Origin: Bacteroidales bacterium UBA4116
Lineage (GTDB): Bacteria; Bacteroidota; Bacteroidia; Bacteroidales; Tannerellaceae
Direction of reading: 5' to 3'
DNA: 64,000 bases
NCBI GenBank assembly: GCA_002381645.1
Contig: DFXE01000025.1
Span: forward strand, 1 to 64,000
The translations under genes were made by a program, and so were the position numbers. This document shows, in pieces, positions 8,163-17,246 of the stretch. Each line of letters opens with the position of its first letter. Position 1 is the first letter of the stretch. The notes beneath the pieces are model-generated. The model had not been told where the DNA came from. It saw only the letters and a program-made list of their open reading frames with translations, and did no database searches.

Positions 8163-9107
8163 TTACAAGGGCTTAACCGGAATACAGATATCCACAATGT
8201 GTTTCTTTTCGGGATGGGTGGTATAGTCGTTGTGGTACAGTTCATAAGGCGAACCGTCGCCCTGCTGGTAGCCGCTCTCTGTAAACCACAGGCACATGGT
8301 GTTCCAGGCTTTCTCAAAATCATCAAACCCGAGTTCAAAACGTCCTACGGCATATTCTCCGCCGGGGATAATCATCTTACCGATCTCGCCTTCTACTTTT
8401 ACGTCTTCATCTACAATGATACAGGCGCTCTGCCTTACTTTTTGAATGTCTGTCACCGAAGGATCGTCGTGCGTGACGGTAGCTGTTCTGGATACATTCT
8501 GTTTGAACAGTCCGCGGGGCATGGCCCATTTGAACACTTTTTCATACGCCTGTCCAATCTGGTTGAACGGACCGGTATGGCGGCAATAGATGGCTTTCAT
8601 CTCCGGCATTGTCTTTACTTCTACTTTTGTTTCCATAAAAAAAAATTCATTTGATTTAACGATGCAAAGGTTGTGATCTAAACCCATATCGTTTATCAAA
8701 TTCTTGCGGAGCGGTAGTCCGTTCTTGCTAAAAAGCAAACCGTCTTTCGAGAAAGTAGGTTTCTCCAGCAGCCTGTAACGGCTCGGCGTTATCCCGAAAT
8801 ACTTCCGGAACGTGCGGCTGAAGAGCGACACGCTCCCGAAACCGTAGGTATAGGCTACTTCGGTAATGGAAAAGTCATCGTCGCGTAGTTTTGCCGCCGC
8901 CCGCTCGATCCTCACCCGTTGGATATAGTCGATCGGAGTTTCCCCGATCAGGAACGTAAATATCCGGTGAAAATGAAAGGGGGAGAAGTTCGATACTGCT
9001 GCTACGGTTGCCAAATCCAGCGGTTGGCCGATATTATGGTCGATATAATCCATCACCCGGTTGATGCGGGCACGGTATTCAAGCCTGCTTTTTTCCTGTA
9101 CGTTCAT
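8163..9107 (-). CDS. AraC-type regulator with C-terminal GyrI-like effector domain
   Basis: The N-terminal AraC HTH (about 10-110) shows NFSPFHFHRIFTFLIGETP and the second helix region GFGSVSLFSRTFRKYFGITPSRYR. The C-terminal GyrI-like small-molecule domain (about 150-314) begins VEVKTMPEMKAIYCRHTGPF. This is the architecture of Rob/TipA-type drug or toxicant sensors. I chose the ATG at 9107, not 9128, because a TATATTTG -7 box occupies 9126-9133. It is the last gene of a five-gene minus-strand run and seems to have this internal promoter as well. Confidence 0.85.
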   Translation of the reverse strand: MNVQEKSRLEYRARINRVMDYIDHNIGQPLDLATVAAVSNFSPFHFHRIFTFLIGETPIDYIQRVRIERAAAKLRDDDFSITEVAYTYGFGSVSLFSRTFRKYFGITPSRYRLLEKPTFSKDGLLFSKNGLPLRKNLINDMGLDHNLCIVKSNEFFFMETKVEVKTMPEMKAIYCRHTGPFNQIGQAYEKVFKWAMPRGLFKQNVSRTATVTHDDPSVTDIQKVRQSACIIVDEDVKVEGEIGKMIIPGGEYAVGRFELGFDDFEKAWNTMCLWFTESGYQQGDGSPYELYHNDYTTHPEKKHIVDICIPVKPL

Positions 9108-9125
9108 TTTGTAGGGTATAATCTG

Positions 9126-9133
9126 CAAATATA
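9126..9133 (-). promoter_or_regulatory. -7 box TATATTTG before the 9107 gene
   Basis: Lies on the minus strand in the 9108-9177 gap. It excludes the longer start at 9128. Confidence 0.65.
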
Positions 9134-9177
9134 CTCCGGATAGGGCAAGGAAGCTTTATTATTCTTGCTAATATTAT

Positions 9178-9654
9178 CTATTTATTGCCGAGCGTGAGAA
9201 CCACTTTTGTAAGCAGGTCGTCTTCGGAGAAATGGACGTTGTCATTGTAATAATATTCACAGGCATTTACGGTACGGTATCCTCTTTCTCCGGCCTTTTG
9301 CGCCATTTCCTCGTAAAGGGGAAGCATATCATGGTTTGATCCTTTATACATAGCCATAACAGTCATACACGCGGGTAATGTTTCCGCAAGGATATCATCT
9401 TCAGGCGGCAATGGCCGGGAGAGATGAAAACCTATTTCCACCGTTACATTTTCTAAATCCATTTCACGGTAATTACGGAAACAGACAAAAGGTACATCCG
9501 CGGGCATCTCTCCCAGGCTGCTTATATAATTTCCTATTTTTATAAATGCTGGACCTAATATTTCCGGTAATTCATCCATCGGAATTTGCTTACGGATCAG
9601 GAGAACGGGTTGCTCCGGCCTTTTTAGAAATTCAATATGTGTAATTTTCGGCAT
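9178..9654 (-). CDS. GyrI-like effector-binding protein (stand-alone)
   Basis: A 158-residue protein that is essentially one GyrI-like (AraC effector-binding) domain: a typical start (ITHIEFLKRPEQPVLLIRK), a central strand VTVEIGFHLSRPLP and a C-terminal CEYYYNDNVHFSEDDL. Such stand-alone domains bind or hydrolyse small lipophilic compounds. It is a paralogue of the protein at 53145. It is the fourth gene of the run starting at 12281, 29 bp after its upstream neighbour. Confidence 0.8.
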   Translation of the reverse strand: MPKITHIEFLKRPEQPVLLIRKQIPMDELPEILGPAFIKIGNYISSLGEMPADVPFVCFRNYREMDLENVTVEIGFHLSRPLPPEDDILAETLPACMTVMAMYKGSNHDMLPLYEEMAQKAGERGYRTVNACEYYYNDNVHFSEDDLLTKVVLTLGNK

Positions 9655-9683
9655 TTCTTTTAGTTTTCTGGTCAGTCGTTGTA

Positions 9684-10292
9684 CTATTTTTCTTTTGTTA
9701 CATATGCCGGGTATTTATCTTTGGATAAGATCTTTTCCATCGTTACCGGATCGACATCGAAATAGGTAGTGAGGTATTCAAAAACCAGTTTTTCTTTTTC
9801 GAGGTAGAAACGGACAGACGAATCGAATGCTACGGGCCGGTATTTATCTTCTCCGGCGGGAGCGTCACGGTAAAAGAGTTGTTTTTCGTCCCATTTTAAC
9901 TGCCCTTCTTCCATACGCACATGATGAACACCGTAAACAACGGCTTCCATGGTATGGTCTTTTACGGTTGATGATATTCCACGCATATATCCGGTCATTT
10001 CACCGGTACTTTTGCGGCATGCCAGTTCATAACGGAAAACACTGGTTCCGGTAAAGTCTTTGGTGGTCCGTTCGCGGTCGCCATTGCCGTCCAACAGGTA
10101 TATCTTCTCTTTTGTAACGGTTGTGAGGTCAAACCGGATGCTGTTTTCAGTCTCCGAAAGGCCGGAGAAGATCATCCGGTCGGAATAAATGCCCTCGTAT
10201 CTGCCTTCTTCGAGTGAATAGGTTATTTCGTCGGTTTCCATTTCCCTGTACAGCACATTTTCTTTGAGATACCGGACAATCTGGTTTTTCAT
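9684..10292 (-). CDS. Hypothetical protein in the AraC/GyrI operon
   Basis: About 202 residues starting MKNQIVRYLKENVLY; I do not recognise a family. The sequence is rich in beta-type alternation and charged residues, without a signal peptide or membrane segment. A longer frame starts at 10379 but would overlap the end of the DNA glycosylase gene by 76 bp; the ATG at 10292 leaves an 11-bp gap, matching the tight spacing of the operon. Its place between a glycosylase and GyrI-type proteins suggests a stress-related role, but nothing in the sequence proves it. Confidence 0.65.
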   Translation of the reverse strand: MKNQIVRYLKENVLYREMETDEITYSLEEGRYEGIYSDRMIFSGLSETENSIRFDLTTVTKEKIYLLDGNGDRERTTKDFTGTSVFRYELACRKSTGEMTGYMRGISSTVKDHTMEAVVYGVHHVRMEEGQLKWDEKQLFYRDAPAGEDKYRPVAFDSSVRFYLEKEKLVFEYLTTYFDVDPVTMEKILSKDKYPAYVTKEK

Positions 10293-10303
10293 TTTGCGGC
10301 AAT

Positions 10304-11128
10304 TTATAACGGTTGACATGTCGGGCAATAATAGATCCTGCCGCCCATATAGTCTTCCCTCATAATTGTGCCGCCGCATACAGGACAGGGATTTTTATAT
10401 GTTTTAGCGGATACGACGGTGGAATAGCCTCCTTTGTTGCCGTAAAAATCGGTTTCGGTATCGCGCCCTCCTTCGCGGGTCATTTTTTTGAGTGTGTCTT
10501 TGACCGATTTAAACAATTTACTCTTTTCCGTTTTGGATAAAGTGTCGATTTTGCGTTTTGGGTGAATCCCCGCATAAAAGAGTATGTCCTGCAATACACC
10601 GTTGCCAAGCCCCGGAATACGTTGTTCCGTAGCCAGGAATGCTTTTACCGATATATTCTTTTTTTCGTTGCGCAAAAGTCCATTGAAATAGTCCTCATCG
10701 AAAGCATCCGCCAGGGGGGATATTTTTTCCTTGCTTTGCCGGTAGTATTTGTTGTCGAAGTCACCCCGGTGCGCATATATAGCTCCATACATCGCTATAT
10801 TGAAAGCGAGGAAGGTTTCGTTGTCGAAGGTAAGCATCAACTGGTATTTTTCGGGTATTTTGGCGGATGCATCGCCATACCTGAAGTTTACGCCGTCGCC
10901 TAATGAAAGGACAACGCCGTCGCTGAGTATGAGGTCGACATACATTCCGGCGCCTTCCGTCGACATGACCTTTTTCCCGGTCAGCAACGGCTTATAATCT
11001 TCTCCATCGCCGTTAAAGAAGGCGAATTTATGCGGCGTGGTAGGTGAAAACACCTGGGTGATCACTTTTCCGGTCAGCGCTTCACGCGCCTGACGGCTTA
11101 TGGTACGTACTTCGGGTAATTCAAGCAT
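10304..11128 (-). CDS. Fpg/Nei-family DNA glycosylase
   Basis: About 274 residues beginning MLELPEVRT, then the helix-two-turn-helix region (ATEQRIPGLGNGVLQDILF, around 155-180) and a C-terminal zinc finger CPVCGG...YYCPTC. These are hallmarks of formamidopyrimidine/endonuclease VIII glycosylases, which remove oxidised bases in base excision repair. The classical enzymes use Pro as the first residue after Met removal; here that position is Leu, followed by the conserved Glu. This is a known-looking subgroup, and its chemistry may differ. I chose the ATG at 11128 because 11152 would overlap the upstream gene. It sits in an AraC/GyrI sensor operon, consistent with a damage or toxicant response. 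Confidence 0.85.
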   Translation of the reverse strand: MLELPEVRTISRQAREALTGKVITQVFSPTTPHKFAFFNGDGEDYKPLLTGKKVMSTEGAGMYVDLILSDGVVLSLGDGVNFRYGDASAKIPEKYQLMLTFDNETFLAFNIAMYGAIYAHRGDFDNKYYRQSKEKISPLADAFDEDYFNGLLRNEKKNISVKAFLATEQRIPGLGNGVLQDILFYAGIHPKRKIDTLSKTEKSKLFKSVKDTLKKMTREGGRDTETDFYGNKGGYSTVVSAKTYKNPCPVCGGTIMREDYMGGRIYYCPTCQPL

Positions 11129-11141
11129 AATGTGTCTGTTT

Positions 11142-12281
11142 TTATTTTTCAATAGGTATATAAATATCTGTAATCAGGTCGGCGGCGGGAACCTGCCGCG
11201 GGGTATTGATATAGATCTCGAACGTGAGTGGTTCGCTCTGTTTGTAACCGCTGCCGGGCAACCAGTTCTGGTATATATCGCGGTAAACCTCCGGCAAACG
11301 GGTATGGCTTCCCCTGAAACGGAAAACGGCATACAGCCCGCCGGGTATCTGCATCACACCGAAGGATCCTTCCGGTTTTACAGAGTCGTCTACCGTTATG
11401 CCGAGATAGAAACGGCAGTTTTCGGCTGTTGTTACCGTGGGTTCGTCCTGGCTTATACTAATGAACCTGTGTTGTTCGCCTGTAAGATGATGATCCTGCG
11501 AAAACGCCGTCAAACGATTCCAAAGGCTACGGTATGTCCGGATATCGGTATAGGCTTTACCTACCTGCAGATACAGCACATGCATATGGGGTATCCGTGA
11601 TACCGACGGCTGAATGGTTGTTGCTGCGCGATCGGCCTGAACAACTGCATGCTGCCTGAACTGCTGCCGGTAAGCGGAAGGAGACACCCCGAAATGTTTA
11701 CGGAACGCTTTGGAAAGGCTGTGCTTTGTATATACCTGCGACCGGTCGATCAGACCGGACAGGCTCATATCTGTGAAAACTAATTTATACGCGATGTATT
11801 CCAGGCGGAGCCGCTGGATATAACTGCCCACGTTCTCGCCGCTCACCTTCCTGAATATGCGGCGGAAATGGTAAAGGGATAATTGCGCGGCCTTCGCCAG
11901 TATTTCTGCTTCCAGCGGTTCAAACAGATGCTGGTTGATGTATACTTGTATCCGGTTGATGATCTCGAAATGGATATTCTCCGTTTCTTCTTTTTGCTTC
12001 CAGCGTTTGAGCGCCGGCATCCGTTCGCTCAACACAGTCCGAAGCTCATCGGGGGCATAATCTGTACCGGCGTAGCCGTTGTACTTATCGGTGTACTTTA
12101 TCCAGACGTCGAGCATTTGCTGCATGGTGTAGTCGACGGTATATTCGCCGTCCCTGAGACAATAATAACAGTATTCATCGCTGTAAGTATGATCTGAACG
12201 TGTACCAAGGTACTGCACTTTTGAAAGGTTGAGGGGCATCCCGCAACTCTGGCAAAACCGTCTTTCTGCTTCGTGATTCAT
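11142..12281 (-). CDS. Zinc ribbon-AraC-GyrI fusion regulator
   Basis: Three parts in 379 residues. Residues 9-45 form a zinc ribbon with FCQSCGMPL and CYYCLRDGEY. Residues about 100-210 are an AraC HTH (AQLSLYHFRRIFRKVSGENV; KAFRKHFGVSPSAYRQQF). Residues about 225-378 are a GyrI-like effector domain ending TDIYIPIEK. It is the first gene of a minus-strand run with gaps of 13, 11, 29 and 70 bp. Upstream lie a -7 box at 12302-12309 and a 19-bp element shared with the 53145 locus, so autoregulation is plausible. The zinc ribbon also occurs alone as a short domain in other bacteria; joined here it could add DNA or metal sensing. Confidence 0.85.
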   Translation of the reverse strand: MNHEAERRFCQSCGMPLNLSKVQYLGTRSDHTYSDEYCYYCLRDGEYTVDYTMQQMLDVWIKYTDKYNGYAGTDYAPDELRTVLSERMPALKRWKQKEETENIHFEIINRIQVYINQHLFEPLEAEILAKAAQLSLYHFRRIFRKVSGENVGSYIQRLRLEYIAYKLVFTDMSLSGLIDRSQVYTKHSLSKAFRKHFGVSPSAYRQQFRQHAVVQADRAATTIQPSVSRIPHMHVLYLQVGKAYTDIRTYRSLWNRLTAFSQDHHLTGEQHRFISISQDEPTVTTAENCRFYLGITVDDSVKPEGSFGVMQIPGGLYAVFRFRGSHTRLPEVYRDIYQNWLPGSGYKQSEPLTFEIYINTPRQVPAADLITDIYIPIEK

Positions 12282-12301
12282 TCTGTATTGTTTATTGATG
12301 G

Positions 12302-12309
12302 CAAATATA
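12302..12309 (-). promoter_or_regulatory. -7 box TATATTTG of the AraC/GyrI operon
   Basis: Lies 20 bp before the ATG at 12281. The matching -33 position (about 12329-12332) reads AACA instead of TTTG, as expected for a promoter needing an activator. Confidence 0.65.
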
Positions 12310-12329
12310 ACTTTTCATGGCATCAAAAT

Positions 12330-12348
12330 GTTGTCCAAAATAGTCATT
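12330..12348 (-). promoter_or_regulatory. Shared 19-bp element, copy 1
   Basis: The plus strand reads GTTGTCCAAAATAGTCATT. It matches 17 of 19 bases at 53707-53725 and begins 21 bp upstream of the -7 box in both places. It is of the length and position typical for AraC/Rob-type activator boxes. It also lies between this promoter and the divergent permease promoter. Confidence 0.6.
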
Positions 12349-12375
12349 TTAAATGGCGGTAGGAAGCGATCCGTA

Positions 12376-12383
12376 TATCTTTG
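12376..12383 (+). promoter_or_regulatory. -7 box TATCTTTG of the permease gene
   Basis: Ends 30 bp before the ATG at 12414 and rules out a start at 12381. Confidence 0.65.
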
Positions 12384-12413
12384 TATATTTACATCTTTAT
12401 AAATCTTCAAATT

Positions 12414-13682
12414 ATGAAATACTCCTTAGATACCAAAATGAAGTTTCTCCCAATGCTGATGTACGGCCTGCAATGGTGGGTGGTGGCAGTACCCAGCATT
12501 ATCGTGATGGGCCTTGTGGTGGCAAAGCTTCATTTCGGAGCCGACATTGAAGTCCAGACTTTATATATGCAGAAACTGTTCGGGGTTATCGGCCTGTCGC
12601 TTGTGATACAGATCGTATGGGGGCATCGGTTGCCGTTAGTGATTGGGCCCGCTTCGGTACTGCTGATCGGGATTCTTGCGTCGGTATCGTCGGGAGTACC
12701 GGCTATTTATACGGCAGTTCTGGTGGGGGGTGTTATTATTTCCGTTATTGCTTTTACGGGATTGCTGGGAAGGCTTCAATCCATATTTACGCCACGCATT
12801 ATAACAGTTATCCTGTTATTGGTCGCCATTACGCTTGCTCCCGTAATTATCACGCTGGTATTTAGCGGTAACGCTTCTACCCTGTTTACAATTTCATTTG
12901 TCTTCATTTTTGTAATTGCCCTTATTGTTGCGAATAACCTCCTGAGGGGTGTCTGGAAATCGACTACGCTCGTATGGGGTATTGCCGGGGGTACGATCGT
13001 CTATTTTCTTTTTAACGGGTTTCCGGAAGTGGAAACGGTTACATATTCCGGCCAGATGAAAGAGTTATCCTTCTTTTTTGTACCTGAATTCAATGGTGGA
13101 GTGATCCTTTCGTTTGTTTTCTGCGTCATTACACTGATTGTTAATGAGCTGGGTTCCATACAGGCTGTTGGGCATATGCTGGAAGCCGGTTCGATGGCCA
13201 AGCGCACGACACGGGGGATAGGGGTAACCGGACTGATGAACGTATTGGCGGGATCGATCGGGGTGATCGGCCCGGTAGATTATTCCACCAGCCCCGGGAT
13301 TATTGCCGCTTCGGGATGTGCTTCGCGTTATCCACTGATCCCGGCAGGCCTCGGAATGATCGTATGTGCTTTTCTTCCTTCGGTGGTTTCGTCGCTTTTA
13401 TATATTCCGGGCGCGGTAATGGGTACGTTGTTACTTTATATTATGAGTTCGCAGCTTGCCGCGAGTATGCAGTTGCTGGTTAAAGACAAGGCGGCGTCAG
13501 ATTTCCGCGGAGGGCTTATCATCGGTCTTCCGGTCATGTCTACCTTATTGATTTCCTTTGCCCCCGCACAGGCAATGGAGCAAATCCCGTCGCTTGTACG
13601 CCCCATCCTGGGGAATGGGTTTGTTATGGGTGTAGGGGTTGTTTTTATCATGGAACACCTGATTTTCAGGAAATCAGAATAA
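12414..13682 (+). CDS. NCS2-family nucleobase:cation symporter
   Basis: A roughly 422-residue polytopic membrane protein with about 12-14 hydrophobic segments. The N-terminal FLPMLMYGLQWWVVAVPSII, GHRLPLVIGPASVLL, and the later GSIGVIGPVDYSTSPGII resemble the NCS2 (xanthine/uracil permease) fold. Substrate cannot be named from sequence. It starts at the ATG at 12414 (MKYSLDTKM), downstream of the TATCTTTG box. It is divergent from the AraC/GyrI operon, with the shared 19-bp element in between, and 56 bp upstream of a TonB-dependent receptor gene. Confidence 0.85.
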   Translation: MKYSLDTKMKFLPMLMYGLQWWVVAVPSIIVMGLVVAKLHFGADIEVQTLYMQKLFGVIGLSLVIQIVWGHRLPLVIGPASVLLIGILASVSSGVPAIYTAVLVGGVIISVIAFTGLLGRLQSIFTPRIITVILLLVAITLAPVIITLVFSGNASTLFTISFVFIFVIALIVANNLLRGVWKSTTLVWGIAGGTIVYFLFNGFPEVETVTYSGQMKELSFFFVPEFNGGVILSFVFCVITLIVNELGSIQAVGHMLEAGSMAKRTTRGIGVTGLMNVLAGSIGVIGPVDYSTSPGIIAASGCASRYPLIPAGLGMIVCAFLPSVVSSLLYIPGAVMGTLLLYIMSSQLAASMQLLVKDKAASDFRGGLIIGLPVMSTLLISFAPAQAMEQIPSLVRPILGNGFVMGVGVVFIMEHLIFRKSE

Positions 13683-13738
13683 ACCAAATTGTAAAAATAT
13701 ATGTTATATGGGTAAGAAATATAAACCCGTAACATCTA

Positions 13739-15838
13739 ATGGTAAACAATTACTGTAGACACTTCTTTTCTAACCGTACAAAAAAAATCATAGTTGTTTT
13801 TACTTTCTTATCCACTGTTGTGAACGGACAGGTAAGTAATGATTCCCTGTCTGTACGTCCGGATGTATCACTACCGGATGTGGAAGTGGTAGGTTACCTC
13901 CAGCCACAGCTCCGCTCGTTAACTCCTACATCTGTCGGCGTATTGAACAAAGATGAGATTGAATTGCAATCGGTCACATCGATGGTTCCGGCCGTGAACA
14001 CCGTACCGGGCGTGCGGATGGAAGAACGGTCGCCCGGAAGTTACAGGCTGTCTATCCGTGGGAGCCTGGTGCGTTCTCCTTATGGGGTAAGGAATGTAAA
14101 GATATATTACAACGACTTCGCGCTGACGGATGCGGGCGGCAATACCTATTTGAACGTCCTGAATACGAATGACCTGACGGGTATTGAGATCTTGAAAGGT
14201 CCCGACGGCAGTTTATTCGGCGCCAACTCCGGCGGCGTGGTACTTTTGCAATCCAACACGAACAGATTGAACGCGGTGCAGCTGAACACTTACGGGGGAT
14301 CATTCGGCTTGGCGGGCAACTCTTTCTATCTTGCCCGTAACAGCGGAGATCATTTCTGGACCATCCGCCAATCGTATCAACGGGCTGACGGCTACCGGAG
14401 AAACACCAGAACCCACCGTTTCTTCGTACAGGCTTCCGACCAATGGAAATACCGCCCGGGGAACGCCCTCGAAGCCTATGTGTTCTATTCCGACCTGGGA
14501 TACCGCACACCGGGAGGGCTTACGGAAGAGCAATATAATGAAAACCCGAAGCAGGCGCGCCCGGCAACGGCTACCATGCCGGGGTCTATCGAACAACAGA
14601 CCAGCATCACCACCCGCATGTTTTTCGCGGGACTGCGCCACAAGGCTACGCTCACCCCTTACCTGAGCCATACGCTTTCGTTATGGTATAACCATGTGGA
14701 TTTTATTTATCCCTTTATCACCAATTATGAAACGCGGAAAGAAGATAATATGGGACTGCGTACGTATTTCACGCTTGCCCGTCCGGCGGCTTCCGGCCAG
14801 ACATGGAATCCTTCGTTAGATATTGGTTTTGAAGGTCAACGGCTGGAAACCGACGCGCATAATTATGATAACCACGCGGGGGTGAAAGGTGATATCCAGG
14901 CTTATAATAATATTCTGAATCATCAGTATTTCGGGTTTCTTCGCGGACGGTTGGAATGGGATAAGCGCCTGGTGGTAGAAGCTGCTGTTTCGGTAAACCG
15001 CAACGGATATCATTTCAGGGATACCACACAAATTAAGAATAACTTTCCGACAGTCTGGATGCCCCATTTTGCTGTGAACTACCGGATAAGTGATCCTGTT
15101 TCGCTCCGCTTTACGTTCAGCAAAGGGTACTCAACTCCTACGACCGCTGAAGTCCGTCCTTCGGATAATACGGTACATAAAGACCTTTTCGCGGAACAGG
15201 GCTGGAACACGGAAGCGGGCGTAAGGCTCAATCTTCTGAACGGGCGGATATCCATGGACGCTTCGGGCTTCCACTATCTCTTACGCGACGGAATCATATC
15301 GCAGACGGACAGTACCGGGAATACGTTCTTTATCAATTCGGGAAAGATCAGGCAATTCGGTGTGGAATACAACGGTTCGTTCGTACTGTTGCCTTACCAT
15401 TATTCGAATGCTTTCTTAAAAAAAATACAGTGGAACACCAGCTATACGTATTCTCATTTCAAATACGACAGTTACCGGAACAACGATTCGGATTATTCGG
15501 GCAACCGGGTAGCTGGTGTTCCACGCAATGTGATCATCAATAACCTGTATTTTAACCTGCCTGCGAATGTGTATGTATTTGTACAGCATAATTACACGAG
15601 CCGCATCCCCCTGAACGATGCGAATTCGGTATATGCAACGGATTATCATCTGGTATCGGCCAATATCGGGATTAACCTCGCAGGGAAATCGTATTTACCT
15701 GCTAAAATATACCTTACGGGTGATAATCTCCTGAATCAGAAGTATAGTCTGGGCAACGATCTGAACGCATTTGGCGGGCGTTACTTCAACGCTGCCCCTA
15801 CTATTAACTTCCAGCTGGGGATGAAATGGGAATTATAA
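13739..15838 (+). CDS. TonB-dependent outer membrane receptor
   Basis: A 699-residue receptor. The signal peptide spans about residues 14-31 (KKIIVVFTFLSTVVNG). A plug domain with VEVVGYLQPQ, IRGSLVRSPYGVRN and GIEILKGPDGSLFGANSGG follows, then a 22-strand barrel ending in the aromatic pattern NFQLGMKWEL. It lacks the SusC-type N-terminal extension and has no SusD neighbour, so import of an iron chelate or small ligand is more likely than of glycans. It follows the NCS2 permease by 56 bp; a shared substrate is possible but unproven. Its 3' end overlaps the convergent rsgA gene by 6 bp. Confidence 0.9.
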   Translation: MVNNYCRHFFSNRTKKIIVVFTFLSTVVNGQVSNDSLSVRPDVSLPDVEVVGYLQPQLRSLTPTSVGVLNKDEIELQSVTSMVPAVNTVPGVRMEERSPGSYRLSIRGSLVRSPYGVRNVKIYYNDFALTDAGGNTYLNVLNTNDLTGIEILKGPDGSLFGANSGGVVLLQSNTNRLNAVQLNTYGGSFGLAGNSFYLARNSGDHFWTIRQSYQRADGYRRNTRTHRFFVQASDQWKYRPGNALEAYVFYSDLGYRTPGGLTEEQYNENPKQARPATATMPGSIEQQTSITTRMFFAGLRHKATLTPYLSHTLSLWYNHVDFIYPFITNYETRKEDNMGLRTYFTLARPAASGQTWNPSLDIGFEGQRLETDAHNYDNHAGVKGDIQAYNNILNHQYFGFLRGRLEWDKRLVVEAAVSVNRNGYHFRDTTQIKNNFPTVWMPHFAVNYRISDPVSLRFTFSKGYSTPTTAEVRPSDNTVHKDLFAEQGWNTEAGVRLNLLNGRISMDASGFHYLLRDGIISQTDSTGNTFFINSGKIRQFGVEYNGSFVLLPYHYSNAFLKKIQWNTSYTYSHFKYDSYRNNDSDYSGNRVAGVPRNVIINNLYFNLPANVYVFVQHNYTSRIPLNDANSVYATDYHLVSANIGINLAGKSYLPAKIYLTGDNLLNQKYSLGNDLNAFGGRYFNAAPTINFQLGMKWEL

Positions 15839-16888
15839 ATCGGGGTTGTGATTTTTAAATTGTTTCACCCTTTTACTCAACGATTTAAGCCGTTTACGTT
15901 TATCGTGTTCCGACGAAGTAAAATGGCGGGCTTCCCTTTTCAGCTTATGGTAGTTTTCATAGGCTCCCTTGTCTAACGTACCGTTTTCGACCGCTTCGAT
16001 CACAGCACACCCGGGTTCATTCGTATGGGTACAGTCATCAAAACGGCAGGATCTCTCCAGATCGTCGATGTCGAGCATTTCAGACAATGCGCCGGTATTA
16101 TCTGCTGTTACCCCGAAGAGTTTGATTCCCGGGGTATCTATTAATACACCGGAGTTCTCCATCAATACCATTTCACGCCGCGTAGAGGTATGACGTCCCT
16201 TTCCGGTGGAGTTGCTGATTGCCGACGTGAGGAACAGTTCCTGTCCGCAAAGCGCATTGATCAGCGAACTTTTTCCCACTCCGGACAGGCCTGTGAACAC
16301 TACTGTTTCACCAGAAAGGATATACCGGCGAAGTTTATCGATATCGTCTTCTGAATAGATGCTGGTCAGAAAAACCGGGAGTTTTCCCCTCAGATGATTC
16401 AGTTTCGCATCGATCTGTTCTTCGTCGAATCCGAGATCGGTTTTCGTCAGCACCAGCACCGGAAGGATATTCTCATCCGTAAGCTGAAGAACGAACCGTT
16501 CTACCCGGCGTATATTGATCTCCATATCGAGGCTCTGCACAATAAAGGCTTTGTCTACATAAGAGGCAATAGCCTGACGCTCCGAAGCCGTTCCGCTTTT
16601 GCGCCGGTACAGTGTCCTTTCACGCGGAAGTATATCTAAGATGATCCCCCTTTCCTTATCGACCGGCTGGTATAATATCCAGTCGCCCGTACAAGGATAG
16701 TCTGCGGGCGACCTTCCGTATAACAGGTTGCCTGTCAGTTCACACAAAAAGGTTCCTTCTTCCGATATGATCTCGTAACAGGTTTTATGTACTACGGTTA
16801 CGCGTCCGTGAGGTAACTGGTTAAAAGAGGATGATTGTTTTAACTGAAAAAGGCGGTTGTTCCAACCGTATAATAATAAATTATTCAT
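15833..16888 (-). CDS. rsgA: RsgA, ribosome small-subunit-dependent GTPase
   Basis: About 351 residues: an N-terminal OB fold, then a circularly permuted GTPase in which the TKTD (G4) motif precedes GLSGVGKSS (G1) and DTPG (G3). A C-terminal zinc-binding region carries CRFDDCTHTNEPGC. RsgA acts in late 30S subunit assembly. I use the ATG at 16888 (MNNLLLYGWNN), the normal family start; a longer frame begins at 16945. A likely minus-strand promoter is at 17099-17106, giving a leader of about 200 nt. Confidence 0.9.
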   Translation of the reverse strand: MNNLLLYGWNNRLFQLKQSSSFNQLPHGRVTVVHKTCYEIISEEGTFLCELTGNLLYGRSPADYPCTGDWILYQPVDKERGIILDILPRERTLYRRKSGTASERQAIASYVDKAFIVQSLDMEINIRRVERFVLQLTDENILPVLVLTKTDLGFDEEQIDAKLNHLRGKLPVFLTSIYSEDDIDKLRRYILSGETVVFTGLSGVGKSSLINALCGQELFLTSAISNSTGKGRHTSTRREMVLMENSGVLIDTPGIKLFGVTADNTGALSEMLDIDDLERSCRFDDCTHTNEPGCAVIEAVENGTLDKGAYENYHKLKREARHFTSSEHDKRKRLKSLSKRVKQFKNHNPDL

Positions 16889-17246
16889 GACTTTACGTAT
16901 GATATTCCGGTTTTCACAGGAATCCCTAAAACAGGTCGTGTGCAAACCCTGATTGTTTGTATTGTAAATATATAATGGATTTCTTCCGGCTGATAGGCCG
17001 GAAAAAGCGGAAAAAGTATAATCTGTAAAAGGGAATTACAGATTATTTAGCAAACAATATCCTTTTTAATCGTGATAGTCATAAGTCTTTATCTGCTGCA
17101 AAGATAAGGAATTAAAAGAGTATATACTAATCAGAATGTTAAAACTGTTGCTTTCTTCATGTGTTGATCTGATTCGTCTGCAGATCATGTCAAAATAAAG
17201 ATTTGAACGGCTCCGCAATTGATCTTTTGCCGACTGTCAGGTTTAG
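16889..17246 (-). promoter_or_regulatory. Long rsgA leader with two hairpins
   Basis: From the -7 box TATCTTTG at 17099-17106 (minus strand) to the rsgA start lies about 200 nt. It includes a 9-bp stem ATAATCTGT/ACAGATTAT (near 17020-17048) and a 7-bp stem TTCCGGC/GCCGGAA (near 16983-17003). No ORF is evident. The rest of the gap (17107-17246) shows nothing I can name. Confidence 0.45.

Noticed and set aside
9684..10379. Longer start of the hypothetical gene
   Set aside because: It would overlap the glycosylase gene by 76 bp; the ATG at 10292 gives normal spacing.
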